Source: Saussurea involucrata
Lineage: Eukaryota > Streptophyta > Magnoliopsida > Asterales > Asteraceae
Direction: 5' to 3'
Assembly: GCA_033807775.1 (NCBI GenBank)
Contig: JAWVWS010001039.1
Location: forward strand, 248,001-312,000
Length of the DNA: 64,000 nucleotides
A model generated the notes under the pieces. That model ran no database searches, was not told the origin of the DNA, and worked only from the letters and a program-made list of their open reading frames with translations. Made by a program: the position numbers and the translations under genes. The stretch's first letter is position 1. Each line of letters starts with the position of its first letter. Positions 1 to 14,173 of this stretch are shown in pieces.

Positions 1-3000
1 TTAAGATTTGACATATAAATTAAAAACGTACTACTATTTCTTAGGAATCTAATCGTCTAAAATGCATATTTTTGGATCAATGACCAATTCTATATGAATT
101 TTACAAAAACAGTGCGCAAAACCCGTTTTAACATGACCAGTTTTGGAAATACATTATTTCGAGCCCCTTAAAGTCGCAATTAGATCTCGTTGTAAACTAG
201 AAAGTTGTTCTAGACACAGAGAGCTTTCCATCGATATATTATACACCTCAATCAGACCAATGAGTGAGTGATTTTATATTGATTTTTCAACAAACAGAAC
301 TTTATGCTTAGATCTAAGTCCGAAACCCGATGAACCCGACCCGATGAACCCGAAAACCGATTAGACCCAAAGTCCGAAACTCGAACTTCACTTAGGAAGG
401 GTTTCGGGGCCTGTTTTGTCCACCCAAAACCCGATCGGGATGGGGGTTTTTCGGCCCGACCCGACCCGACCGATGCTCACCCCAAGTTTTTAGTAGAAAA
501 CAACTTTGAAAAGTTACAGCTTTCGTCCTACAAGCGTTTTGACGATTTACCCATACTTAGAGAACAAATTAAGATTTGACATCTAAATTAAAAACGTACT
601 ACTATTTCTTAGGAATCTAATCGTCTAAAATGCATATTTTTTTGGATCAATGACCAATTTTATATGAATTTTACAAAAACAGTGCGCAAAACCCGTTTTA
701 ACATGACCAGTTTTGGAAATACATTATTTCGAGCCCCTTAAAGTCGAAATTAGATCTCGTTGTAAACTAGAAAGTTGTTCTAGACACAGAGAGCTTTCCA
801 TCGATATATTATACACCTCAATCAGACCAATGAGTGAGTGATTTTATACGGATTTTTCAACAAACAGAACTTTATGCTTAGATCTATGTCCGAAACCCGA
901 TGAACCCGACCCGATGAACCCGAAAACCGATTAGACCCAAAGTCCAAAACTCGAACTTTACTTAGGAAGGGTTTCGGGGCCTGTTTTGTCCACCCAAAAC
1001 CCGATCGGGAAGGGGGTTTTTCGGCCCGACCCGACCCGACCGATGCTCACCCCTAGTTTTTAGTAGAAAACAACTTTGAAAAGTTACAGCTTCCGTCCTA
1101 CAAGTGTTTTGACGATTTACCCATACTTAGAGAACAAATTAAGATTTGATATCTAAATTAATAACGTACTACTATTTCTTAGGAATCTAATCGTCTAAAA
1201 TGCATATTTTTTGGATCAATGGCCAATTTTATATGAATTTTACAAAAACAGTGCGCAAAACCCGTTTTAACATGACCAGTTTTGGAAATACATTATTTCG
1301 AGCCCCTTAAAGTCGCAATTAGATCTCGTTGTAAACTAGAAAGTTGTTCTAAACACAGAGAGCTTTCCATCGATATATTATACACCTCAATCAGACCAGT
1401 GAGTGAGTGATTTTATACGTATTTTTCAACAAACAGAACTTTATGCTTAGATCTAAGTCCGAAACCCGATGAACCCGACCCGATGAACCCGAAAACCGAT
1501 TAGACCCAAAGTCCGAAACTCGAACTTTACTTAGGAAGGGTTTCGGGGCCTGTTTTGTCCACCCAAAACCCGATCGGGATGGGGGGTTTTCGGCCCGACC
1601 CGACCCGACCGATGCTCACCCCAAGTTTTTAGTAGAAAACAACTTTGAAAAGTTACAGCTTTCGTCCTACAAGCGTTTTGACGATTTACCCATACTTAGA
1701 GAACAAATTAAGATTTGACATCTAAATTAAAAACGTACTACTATTTCTTAGGAATCTAATCGTCTAAAATGCATATTTTTTTGGATCAATGACCAATTTT
1801 ATATGAATTTTACAAAAACAGTGCGCTAAACCCGTTTTAACATGACCAGTTTTGGAAATACATTATTTCGAGCCCCTTAAAGTCGCAATTAGATCTCGTT
1901 GTAAACTAGAAAGTTGTTCTAGACACAGAGAGCTTTCCATCGATATATTATACACCTCAATCAGACCAATAAGTGAGTGATTTTATACGGATTTTTCAAC
2001 AAACAGAACTTTATGCTTAGATCTAAGTCCGAAACCCGATGAACCCGACCCGATGAACCCGAAAACCGATTAGACCCAAAGTCCGAAACTCGAACTTCAC
2101 TTAGGAAGGGTTTCGGGGCCTGTTTTGTCCACCCAAAACCCGATCGGGATGGGGGTTTTTCGGCCCGACCCGACCCGACCGATGCTCACCCCAAGTTTTT
2201 AGTAGAAAACAACTTTGAAAAGTTACAGCTTTCGTCCTACAAGCGTTTTGACGATTTACCCATACTTAGAGAACAAATTAAGATTTGACATCTAAATTAA
2301 AAACGTACTACTATTTCTTAGGAATCTAATCGTCTAAAATGCATATTTTTTTGGATCAATGACCAATTTTATATGAATTTTACAAAAACAGTGCGCAAAA
2401 CCCGTTTTAACATGACCAGTTTTGGAAATACATTATTTCGAGCCCCTTAAAGTCGAAATTAGATCTCGTTGTAAACTAGAAAGTTGTTCTAGACACAGAG
2501 AGCTTTCTATCGATATATTATACACCTCAATCAGACCAATGAGTGAGTGATTTTATACGGATTTTTCAACAAACAGAACTTTATGCTTAGATCTATGTCC
2601 GAAACCCGATGAACCCGACCCGATGAACCCGAAAACCGATTAGACCCAAAGTCCAAAACTCGAACTTTACTTAGGAAGGGTTTCGGGGCCTGTTTTGTCC
2701 ACCCAAAACCCGATCGGGAAGGGGGTTTTTCGGCCCGACCCGACCCGACCGATGCTCACCCCTAGTTTTTAGTAGAAAACAACTTTGAAAAGTTACAGCT
2801 TCCGTCCTACAAGTGTTTTGACGATTTACCCATACTTAGAGAACAAATTAAGATTTGATATCTAAATTAATAACGTACTACTATTTCTTAGGAATCTAAT
2901 CGTCTAAAATGCATATTTTTTGGATCAATGGCCAATTTTATATGAATTTTACAAAAACAGTGCGCAAAACCCGTTTTAACATGACCAGTTTTGGAAATAC

Positions 3001-3416
3001 ATTATTTCGAGCCCCTTAAAGTCGCAATTAGATCTCGTTGTAAACTAGAAAGTTGTTCTAAACACAGAGAGCTTTCCATCGATATATTATACACCTCAAT
3101 CAGACCAATGAGTGAGTGATTTTATACGGATTTTTCAACAAACAGAACTTTATGCTTAGATCTAAGTCCGAAACCCGATGAACCCGACCCGATGAACCCG
3201 AAAACCGATTAGACCCAAAGTCCGAAACTCGAACTTTACTTAGGAAGGGTTTCGGGGCCTGTTTTGTCCACCCAAAACCCGATCGGGATGGGTGTTTTTT
3301 GGCCCGACCCGACCCGACCGATGCTCACCCCTAGTTTTTAGTAGAAAACAACTTTGAAAAGTTACAGCTTCCGTCCTACAAGCGTTTTGACGATTTACCC
3401 ATACTTAGAGAACAAA
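1..3416 (+). repeat. Trimer higher-order repeat, two copies (copies 1-3 and 4-6)
   Basis: Starts are 1, 569, 1139 | 1708, 2278, 2848. The second member (569 and 2278) shares CTATGTCC, AGTCCAAAACT, GGGAAGGGGG and CAAGTGTTTT. The third member (1139 and 2848) shares GATATCTAAATTAATAACG, CAATGGCCAAT and TTCTAAACAC. The first member (1 and 1708) shares CTTCACTTAGG and CCCCAAGTTTTT. The right part of copy 3 resembles a first-type copy instead, so the two trimers are not a simple duplication. T-run length (T5, T6 or T7 after GCATA) explains the 568, 569 and 570-bp lengths. Confidence 0.85.
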
Positions 3417-6400
3417 TTAAGATTTGACATCTAAATTAAAAACGTACTACTATTTCTTAGGAATCTAATCGTCTAAAATGCATATTTTTTGGATCAATGA
3501 CCAATTTTATATGAATTTTACAAAAACAGTGCGCAAAACCCGTTTTAACATGACCAGTTTTGGAAATACATTATTTCGAGCCCCTTAAAGTCGCAATTAG
3601 ATCTCGTTGTAATCTAGAAAGTTGTTCTAGACACAGAGAGCTTTCCATCGATATATTATACACCTCAATCAGACCAATGAGTGAGTGATTTTATACGGGT
3701 TTTTCAACAAACAGAACTTTATGCTTAGATCTAAGTCCGAAACCCGATGAACCCGACCCGATGAACCCGAAAACCGATTAGACCCAAAGTCCGAAACTCG
3801 AACTTTACTTAGGAAGGGTTTCGGGGCCTGTTTTGTCCACCCAAAACCCGATCGGGATGGGTGTTTTTTGGCCCGACCCGACCCGACCGATGCTCACCCC
3901 TAGTTTTTAGTAGAAAACAACTTTGAAAAGTTACAGCTTTCGTCCTACAAGCGTTTTGACGATTTACCCATACTTAGAGAACAAATTAAGATTTGACATC
4001 TAAATTAAAAACGTACTACTATTTCTTAGGAATCTAATCGTCTAAAATGCATATTTTTTGGATCAATGACCAATTTTATATGAATTTTACAAAAACAGTG
4101 CGCAAAACCCGTTTTAACATGACCAGTTTTGGAAATACATTATTTCGAGCCCCTTAAAGTCGCAATTAGATCTCGTTGTAATCTAGAAAGTTGTTCTAGA
4201 CACAGAGACCTTTCCATCGATATATTATACACCTCAACCAGACCAATGAGTGAGTGATTTTATACGGATTTTTCAACAAACAGAACTTTATGCTTAGATC
4301 TAAGTCCGAAACCCGATGAACCCGACCCGATGAACCCGAAAACCGATTAGACCCAAAGTCCGAAACTCGAACTTTACTTAGGAAGGGTTTCGGGGCCTGT
4401 TTTGTCCACCCAAAACCCGATCGGGATGGGGGTTTTTCGGCCCGACCCGACCCGACCGATGCTCACCCCTAGTTTTTAGTAGAAACCAACTTTGAAAAGT
4501 TACAGCTTCCGTCCTACAAGCGTATTGACGATTTACCCATACTTAGAGAACAAATTAAGATTTGACATCTAAATTAAAAACGTACTACTATTTCTTAGGA
4601 ATCTAATCGTCTAAATTACATATTTTTTGGATCAATGACCAATTTTATATGAATTTTACAAAAACAGTGCGCAAAACCCGATTTAACATGACCAGTTTTG
4701 GAAATACATTATTTCGAGCCCCTTAAAGTCGCAATTAGATCTCGTTGTAAACTAAAAGTTGTTCTAGACACAAAGAGCTTTCCATCGATATATTATACAC
4801 CTCAATCAGACCAATGAGTGAGTGATTTTATACGGATTTTTCAACAAACAGAACTTTATGATTAGACCCAAAGTCCGAAACTCGAACTTTACTTAGGAAG
4901 GGTTTCGGGACCTGTTTTGTCCACCCAAAACCCGATCGGGATGGGGGTTTTTCGGCACGACCCGACCCGACCGATGCTCACCCCTAGTTTTTAGTAGAAA
5001 ACAACTTTGAAAAGTTACAGCTTTCGTCCTACAAGCGTTTTGACGATTTACCCATACTTAGAGAACAAATTAAGATTTGACATCTAAATTAAAAACGTAC
5101 TACTATTTCTTAGGAATCTAATCGTCTAAAATGCATATTTTTGGATCAATGACCAATTCTATATGAATTTTACAAAAACAGTGCGCAAAACCCGTTTTAA
5201 CATGACCAGTTTTGGAAATACATTATTTCGAGCCCCTTAAAGTCGCAATTAGATCTCGTTGTAAACTAGAAAGTTGTTCTAGACACAGAGAGCTTTCCAT
5301 CGATATATTATACACCTCAATCAGACCAATGAGTGAGTGATTTTATACGGATTTTTCAACAAACAGAACTTTATGCTTAGATCTAAGTCCGAAACCCGAT
5401 GAACCCGACCCGATGAACCCGAAAACCGATTAGACCCAAAGTCCGAAACTCGAACTTCACTTAGGAAGGGTTTCGGGGCCTGTTTTGTCCACCCAAAACC
5501 CGATCGGGATGGGGGTTTTTCGGCCAGACCCGACCCGACCGATGCTCACCCCAAGTTTTTAGTAGAAAACAACTTTGAAAAGTTACAGCTTTCGTCCTAC
5601 AAGCGTTTTGACGATTTACCCATACTTAGAGAACAAATTAAGATTTGACATCTAAATTAAAAACGTACTACTATTTCTTAGGAATCTAATCGTCTAAAAT
5701 GCATATTTTTTTGGATCAATGACCAATTTTATATGAATTTTACAAAAACAGTGCGCAAAACCCGTTTTAACATGACCAGTTTTGGAAATACATTATTTCG
5801 AGCCCCTTAAAGTCGAAATTAGATCTCGTTGTAAACTAGAAAGTTGTTCTAGACACAGAGAGCTTTCCATCGATATATTATACACCTCAATCAGACCAAT
5901 GAGTGAGTGATTTTATACGGATTTTTCAACAAACAGAACTTTATGCTTAGATCTATGTCCGAAACCCGATGAACCCGACCCGATGAACCCGAAAACCGAT
6001 TAGACCCAAAGTCCGAAACTCGAACTTTACTTAGGAAGGGTTTCGGGGCCTGTTTTGTCAACCCAAAACCCGATCGGGAAGGGGGGTTTTCGGCCCGACA
6101 CGACCCGACCGATGCTCACCCCTAGTTTTTAGTAGAAAACAACTTTGAAAAGTTACAGCTTCCGTCCTACAAGTGTTTTGACGATTTACCCATACTTAGA
6201 GAACAAATTAAGATTTGACATCTAAATTTAAAACGTACTACTATTTCTTAGGGATCTAATCGTCTAAAATGCATATTTTTTGGATCAATGACCAATTTTA
6301 TATGAATTCTACAAAAACAGTGCGCAAAACCCGTTTTAACATGACCAGTTTTGGAAATACATTATTTCGAGCCCCTTAAAGTCGCAATTAGATCTCGTTG

Positions 6401-6776
6401 TAAACTAGAAAGTTGTTCTAGACACAGAGAGCTTTCCATCGATATATTATACACCTCAATCAGACCAATGAGTGAGTGATTTTATACGGATTTTTCAACA
6501 AACAGAACTTTATGATTAGATCTAAGTCCGAAACCCGATGAACCCGACCCGATGAACCCGAAAACCGATTAGACCCAAAGTCCGAAACTCGAACTTTACT
6601 TAGGAAGGGTTTCGGGGCCTGTTTTGTCCACCCAAAACCCGATCGGGATGGGGGTTTTTCGGCCCGACCCGACCCGACCGATGCTCACCCCTAGTTTTTA
6701 GTAGAAAACAACATTGAAAAGTTACAACTTTCGTCCTACAAGCGTTTTGACGATTTACCCATACTTAGAGAACAAA
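3417..6776 (+). repeat. Copies 7-12: mixed segment with a displaced copy of the first dimer
   Basis: Starts are 3417, 3986, 4555, 5070, 5638, 6208. Copies 10 and 11 (5070-6207) carry the marks of copies 1 and 2: T5 and CAATTCTAT in copy 10, CTATGTCC and CAAGTGTTTT in copy 11. They are therefore a displaced pair of the leftmost trimer type. Copy 7 shares GGGTGTTTTTTGG with copy 6. Copy 8 ends GCGTATTGACG, as does copy 27 at 14743, and each is followed directly by a 53-bp-deleted copy. Copy 12 (6208) carries TATGATTAGATC, which is informative for the origin of that deletion. Confidence 0.85.
4555..5069 (+). repeat. Truncated monomer (515 bp) with the 53-bp internal deletion
   Basis: TTTATG at 4855-4860 is joined directly to ATTAGACCC, removing the palindrome and both GATGAACCC units. 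A further single base is lost in AAACTAAAAGTTG, giving 515 rather than 516 bp. The same junction occurs at 15618/15619 and 16703/16704, so the three copies share one deletion event. Confidence 0.9.
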
Positions 6777-9700
6777 TTAAGATTTGACATCTAAATTAAA
6801 AACGTACTACTATTTCTTAGGAATCTAATCGTCTAAAATGCATATTTTTTGGATCAATGACCAATTTTATATGAATTTTACAAAAACAGTGCGCAAAACC
6901 CGTTTTAACATGACCAGTTTTGGAAATACATTATTTCGAGCCCCTTAAAGTCGCAATTAGATCTCGTTGTAAACTAGAAAGTTGTTCTAGACACAGAGAG
7001 CTTTCCATCGATATATTATACACCTCAATCAGACCAATGAGTGAGTGATTTTATACGGATTTTTCAACAAACAGAACTTTATGCTTAGATCTAAGTCCGA
7101 AACCCGATGAACACGACCCGATGAACCCGAAAACCGATTAGACCCAAAGTCCGAAACTCGAACTTTACTTAGGAAGGGTTTCGGGGCCTGTTTTGTCCAC
7201 CCAAAACCCGATCGGGATGGGGGTTTTTTGGCCCGACCCGACCCGACCGATGCTCACCCCTAGTTTTTATTTGAAAACAACTTTGAAAAGTTACAGCTTT
7301 CGTCCTACAAGCGTTTTGACGATTTACCCATACTTAGAGAACAAATTAAGATTTGACATCTAAATTTAAAACGTACTACTATTTCTTAGGAATCTAATCG
7401 TCTAAAATGCATATTTTTTGGATCAATGACCAATTTTATATGAATTTTACAAAAACAGTGCGCAAAACCCGTTTTAACATGACCAGTTTTGGAAATACAT
7501 TATTTCGAGCCCCTTAAAGTCGCAATTAGATCTCGTTGTAAACTAGTAAGTTGTTCTAGACACGGAGAGCTTTCCATCGATATATTATACACCTCAATCA
7601 GACCAATGAGTGAGTGATTTTATACGGATTTTTCAACAAACAGAACTTTATGCTTAGATCTAAGTCCGAAACCCGATGAACCCGACCCGATGAACCCGAA
7701 AACCGATTAGACCCAAAGTCCGAAACTCGAACTTTACTTAGGAAGGGTTTCGGGGCCTGTTTTGTACACCCAAAACCCGATCGGGATGGGGGTTTTTCGG
7801 CCCGACCCGACCCGACCGATGCTCACCCCTAGTTTTTAGTAGAAAACAACTTTGAAAAGTTACAGCTTTCGTCCTACAAGCGTTTTGACGATTTACCCAT
7901 ACTTAGAGAACAAATTAAGATTTGACATCTAAATTTAAAACGTACTACTATTTCTTAGGAATCTAATCGTCTAAAATGCATATTTTTTGGATCAATGACC
8001 AATTTTATATGAATTTTACAAAAACAGTGCGCAAAACCCGTTTTAACATGACCAGTTTTGGAAATACATTATTTCGAGCCCCTTAAAGTCGCAATTAGAT
8101 CTCGTTGTAAACTAGAAAGTTGTTCTAGACATAGAGAGCTTTCCATCGATATATTATACACCTCAATCAGACCAATGAGTGAGTGATTTTATACGGATTT
8201 TTCAACAAACAGAACTTTATGCTTAGATCTAAGTCCGAAACCCGATGAACCCGACCCGATGAACCCGAAAACCGATTAGACCCAAAGTCCGAAACTCGAA
8301 CTTTACTTAGGAAGGGTTTCGGGGCCTGTTTTGTCCACCCAAAACCCGATCGGGATGGGGGTTTTTCGGCCCGACCCGACCCGACCGATGCTGACCCCTA
8401 GTTTTTAGTAGAAAACAACTTTGAAAAGTTACAGCTTCCGTCCTACAAGCGTTTTGACGATTTACCCATACTTAGAGAACAAATTAAGATTTGACATCTA
8501 AATTAAAAACGTACTACTATTTCTTAGGAATCTAATCGTCTAAAATGCATATTTTTTGGATCAATGACCAATTTTATATGAATTTTACAAAAACTGTGCG
8601 CAAAACCCGTTTAAACATGACCAGTTTTGGAAATACATTATTTCGAGCCCCTTAAAGTCGCAATTAGATCTCGTTGTAAACTAGAAAGTTGTTCTAGACA
8701 CAGAGAGCTTTCCATCGATATATTATACACCTCAATCAGACCAATGAGTGAGTGATTTTATACGGATTTTTCAACAAACAGAACTTTATGCTTATATCTA
8801 AGTCTGAAACCCGATGAACCCGACCCGATGAACCCGAAAACCGATTAGACCCAAAGTCCGAAACTCGAACTTTACTTAGGAAGGGTTTCGGCGCCTGTTT
8901 TGTCCACCCAAAACCCGATCGGGATGGGGGTTTTTCGGCCCGACCCGACCCGACCGATGCTCACCCCTAGTTTTTAGTAGAAAACAACTTTGAAAAGTTA
9001 CAGCTTTCGTCCTACAAGCGTTTTGACGATTTACCCATACTTAGAGAACAAATTAAGATTTGACATCTAAATTTAAAACGTACTACTATTTCTTAGGAAT
9101 CTAATCGTCTAAAATGCATATTTTTTGGATCAATGACCAATTTTATATGAATTTTACAAAAACAGTGCGCAAAACCCTTTTTAACATGACCAGTTTTGGA
9201 AATACATTATTTCGAGCCCCTTAAAGTCGCAATTAGATCTCGTTGTAAACTAGAAAGTTGTTCTAGACACAGAGAGCTTTCCATCGATATATTATACACC
9301 TCAATCAGACCAATGAGTGAGTGATTTTATACGGATTTTTCAACAAACAGAACTTTATGCTTATATCTAAGTCCGAAACCCGATGAACCCGACCCGATGA
9401 ACCCGAAAACCGATTAGACCCAAAGTCCGAAACTCGAACTTTACTTAGGAAGGGTTTCGGCGCCTGTTTTGTCCACCCAAAATCCGATCGGGATGGGGGT
9501 TTTTCGGCCCGACCCGACCCGACCGATGCTCACCCCTAGTTTTTAGTAGAAAACAACTTTGAAAAGTTACAGCTTTCGTCCTACAAGCGTTTTGACGATT
9601 TACCCATACTTAGAGAACAAATTAAGATTTGACATCTAAATTTAAAACGTACTACTATTTCTTAGGAATCTAATCGTCTAAAATGCATATTTTTTGGATC

Positions 9701-10759
9701 AATGACCAATTTTATATGAATTTTACAAAAACAGTGCGCAAAACCCGTTTTAACATGACCAGTTTTGGAAATACATTATTTCGAGCCCCTTAAAGTCGCA
9801 ATTAGATCTCGTTGTAAACTAGAAAGTTGTTCTAGACACAGAGAGCTTTCCATCGATATATTATACACCTCAATCAGACCAATGAGTGAGTGATTTTATA
9901 CGGATTTTTCAACAAACAGAACTTTATGCTTAGATCTAAGTCCGAAACCCGATGAACCCGACCCGATGAACCCGAAAACCGATTAGACCCAAAGTCCGAA
10001 ACTCGAACTTTACTTAGGAAGGGTTTTGGCGCCTGTTTTGTCCACCCAAAACTCGATCGGGATGGGGGTTTTTCGGCCCGACCCGACCCGACCGATGCTC
10101 ACCCCTAGTTTTTAGTAGAAAACAACTTTGAAAAGTTACAGCTTTCGTCCTACAAGCGTTTTGACGATTTACCCATACTTAGAGAACAAATTAAGATTTG
10201 ACATCTAAATTTAAAACGTACTACTATTTCTTAGGAATCTAATCGTCTAAAATGCATATTTTTTGGATCAATGACCAATTTTATATGAATTTTACAAAAA
10301 CAGTGCGCAAAACCCGTTTTAACATGACCAGTTTTGGAAATACATTATTTCGAGCCCCTTAAAGTCGCAATTAGATCTCGTTGTAAACTAGAAAGTTGTT
10401 CTAGACACAGAGAGCTTTCCATCGATATATTATACACCTCAATCAGACCAATGAGTGAGTGATTTTATACGGATTTTTCAACAAACAGAACTTTATGCTT
10501 AGATCTAAGTCCGAAACCCGATGAACCCGACCCGATGAACCCGAAAACCGATTAGACCCAAAGTCCGAAACTCGAACTTTACTTAGGAAGAGTTTCGGGG
10601 CCTGTTTTGTCCACCCAAAACCCGATCGGGATGGGGGTTTTTCGGCCCGACCCGACCCGACCGATGCTGACCCCTAGTTTTTAGTAGAAAACAACTTTGA
10701 AAAGTTACAGCTTCCGTCCTACAATCGTTTTGACGATTTACCCATACTTAGAGAACAAA
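6777..10759 (+). repeat. Copies 13-19: full-length monomers with a weak tetramer signal
   Basis: Starts are 6777, 7346, 7915, 8484, 9053, 9622, 10191; all are 569 bp. The allele AAATTTAAAACG marks copies 14, 15, 17, 18 and 19. CTTATATCTAAG with CGGCGCCTG marks copies 16 and 17. GCTGACCCC marks copies 15 and 19, four monomers apart, and each is followed by a CTTATATCTAAG copy. The periodicity is less clean than in the blocks further right. Confidence 0.75.
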
Positions 10760-13700
10760 TTAAGATTTGACATCTAAATTAAAAACGTACTACTATTTCT
10801 TAGGAATCTAATCGTCTAAAATGCATATTTTTTGGATCAATGACCAATTTTATATGGATTTTACAAAAACAGTGCGCAAAACCCGTTTTAACACGACCAG
10901 TTTTGGAAATACATTATTTCGAGCCCCTTAAAGTCGCAATAAGATCTCGTTGTAAACTAGAAAGTTGTTCTAGACACAGAGAGCTTTCCATCGATATATT
11001 ATACACCTCAATCAGACCAATGAGTGAGTGATTTTATACGGATTTTTCAACAAACAGAACTTTATGCTTATATCTAAGTCCGAAACCCGATGAACCCGAC
11101 CCGATGAACCCGAAAACCGATTAGACCCAAAGTCCGAAACTCGAACTTTACTTTGGAAGGGTTTCGGCTCCTGTTTTGTCCACCCAAAACCCGATCGGGA
11201 TGGGGGTTTTTCGGCCCGACCCGACCCGACCGATGCTCACCCCTAGTTTTTAGTAGAAAACAACTTTGAAAAGTTACAGCTTTCGTCCTACAAGCGTTTT
11301 GACGATTTACCCATACTTAGAGAACAAATTAAGATTTGACATCTAAATTTAAAACGTACTACTATTTCTTAGGAATCTAATCGTCTAAAATGCATATTTT
11401 TTGGATCAATGACCAATTTTATATGAATTTTACAAAAACAGTGCGCAAAACCCGTTTTAACATGACCAGTTTTGGAAATACATTATTTCGAGCCCCTTAA
11501 AGTCGCAATTAGATCTCGTTGTAAACTAGAAAGTTGTTCTAGACACAGAGAGCTTTCCATCGATATATTATACACCTCAATCAGACCAATGAGTGAGTGA
11601 TTTTATACGGATTTTTCAACAAACAGAACTTTATGCTTAGATCTAAGTTCGAAACCCGATGAACCCGACCCGATGAACCCGAAAACCGATTAGACCCAAA
11701 GTCCGAAACTCGAACTTTACTTAGGAAGGGTTTCGGGGCCTGTTTTGTCCACCCAAAACCCGATCGGGATGGGGGTTTTTCGGCCCGACCCGACCCGACC
11801 GATGCTCACCCCTAGTTTTTAGTAGAAAACAACTTTGAAAAGTTACAGCTTCCGTCCTACAAGCGTTTTGACGATTTACCCATACTTAGAGAACAAATTA
11901 AGATTTGACATCTAAATTAAAAACGTACTACTATTTCTTAGGAATCTAATCGTCTAAAATGCATATTTTTTGGATCAATGACCAATTTTATATGAATTTT
12001 ACAAAAACAGTGCGCAAAACCCGTTTTAACATGACCAGTTTTGGAAATACATTATTTCGAGCCCCTTAAAGTCGCAATTAGATCTCGTTGTAAACTAGAA
12101 AGTTGTTCCAGACACAGAGAGCTTTCCATCGATATATTATACACCTCAATCAGACCAATGAGTGAGTGATTTTATACGGATTTTTCAACAAACAGAACTT
12201 TATGCTTAGATCTAAGTTCGAAACCCGATGAACCCGACCCGATGAACCCGAAAACCGATTAGACCCAAAGTCCGAAACTCGAACTTTACTTAGGAAGGGT
12301 TTCGGGGCCTGTTTTGTCCACCCAAAACCCGATCGGGATGGGGGGTTTTCGGCCCGACCCGACCCGACCGATGCTCACCCCTAGTTTTTAGTAGAAAACA
12401 ACTTTGAAAAGTTACAGCTTCCGTCCTACAATCGTTTTGACGATTTACCCATACTTAGAGAACAAATTAAGATTTGACATCTAAATTAAAAACGTACTAC
12501 TATTTCTTAGGAATCTAATCGTCTAAAATGCATATTTTTTGGATCAATGACCAATTTTATATGAATTTTACAAAAACAGTGCGCAAAACCCGTTTTAACA
12601 CGACCAGTTTTGGAAATACATTATTTCGAGCCCCTTAAAGTCGCAATAAGATCTCGTTGTAAACTAGAAAGTTGTTCTAGACACAGAGAGCTTTCCATCG
12701 ATATATTATACACCTCAATCAGACCAATGAGTGAGTGATTTTATACGGATTTTTCAACAAACAGAACTTTATGCTTATATCTAAGTCCGAAACCCGATGA
12801 ACCCGACCCGATGAACCCGAAAACCGATTAGACCCAAAGTCCGAAACTCGAACTTTACTTTGGAAGGGTTTCGGCTCCTGTTTTGTCCACCCAAAACCCG
12901 ATCGGGATGGGGGTTTTTCGGCCCGACCCGACCCGACCGATGCTCACCCCTAGTTTTTAGTAGAAAACAACTTTGAAAAGTTACAGCTTTCGTCCTACAA
13001 GCGTTTTGACGATTTACCCATACTTAGAGAACAAATTAAGATTTGACATCTAAATTTAAAACGTACTACTATTTCTTAGGAATCTAATCGTCTAAAATGC
13101 ATATTTTTTGGATCAATGACCAATTTTATATGAATTTTACAAAAACAGTGCGCAAAACCCGTTTTAACATGACCAGTTTTGGAAATACATTATTTCGAGC
13201 CCCTTAAAGTCGCAATTAGATCTCGTTGTAAACTAGAAAGTTGTTCTAGACACAGAGAGCTTTCCATCGATATATTATACACCTCAATCAGACCAATGAG
13301 TGAGTGATTTTATACGGATTTTTCAACAAACAGAACTTTATGCTTAGATCTATGTTCGAAACCCGATGAACCCGACCCGATGAACCCGAAAACCGATTAG
13401 ACCCAAAGTCCGAAACTCGAACTTTACTTAGGAAGGGTTTCGGGGCCTGTTTTGTCCACCCAAAACCCGATCGGGATGGGGGTTTTTCGGCCCGACCCGA
13501 CCCGACCGATGCTCACCCCTAGTTTTTAGTAGAAAACAACTTTGAAAAGTTACAGCTTCCGTCCTACAAGCGTTTTGACGATTTACCCATACTTAGAGAA
13601 CAAATTAAGATTTGACATCTAAATTAAAAACGTACTACTATTTCTTAGGAATCTAATCGTCTAAAATGCATATTTTTTGGATCAATGACCAATTTTATAT

Positions 13701-14173
13701 GAATTTTACAAAAACAGTGCGCAAAACCCGTTTTAACATGACCAGTTTTGGAAATACATTATTTCGAGCCCCTTAAAGTCGCAATTAGATCTCGTTGTAA
13801 ACTAGAACGTTGTTCCAGACACAGAGAGCTTTCCATCGATATATTATACACCTCAATCAGACCAATGAGTGAGTGATTTTATACGGATTTTTCAACAAAC
13901 TGAACTTTATGCTTAGATCTAAGTTCGAAACCCGATGAACCCGACCCGATGAACCCGAAAACCGATTAGACCCAAAGTCCGAAACTCGAACTTTACTTAG
14001 GAAGGGTTTCGGGGCCTGTTTTGTCCACCCAAAACCCGATCGGGATGGGGGGTTTTCGGCCCGACCCGACCCGACCGATGCTCACCCCTAGTTTTTAGTA
14101 GAAAACAACTTTGAAAAGTTACAGCTTCCGTCCTACAAGCGTTTTGACGATTTACCCATACTTAGAGAACAAA
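10760..14173 (+). repeat. Trimer higher-order repeat, two copies of 1707 bp (copies 20-22 and 23-25)
   Basis: Starts are 10760, 11329, 11898 | 12467, 13036, 13605. First members share AACACGACCAG, GCAATAAGATC, CTTATATCTAAG, CTTTGGAAGG and CGGCTCCTG. Second members share AAATTTAAAACG and GTTCGAAACC. Third members share GTTCCAGAC and GTTCGAAACC. The CTACAATCG mark at the ends of copies 19 and 22, also 1707 bp apart, shows that the duplicated block begins inside copy 19. Copy 20 has private changes, including TATATGGATTTT, which opens a meaningless 63-codon frame. Confidence 0.9.

Noticed and set aside
11329..12466. RNA polymerase III B-box-like GTTCGAAAC in some copies (for example those beginning at 11329, 11898, 15828, 18620)
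   Set aside because: The variant fits the B-box core, but I found no A-box at a suitable distance upstream and no tRNA-like fold. It arises by a single C-to-T change at TCCGAAAC.
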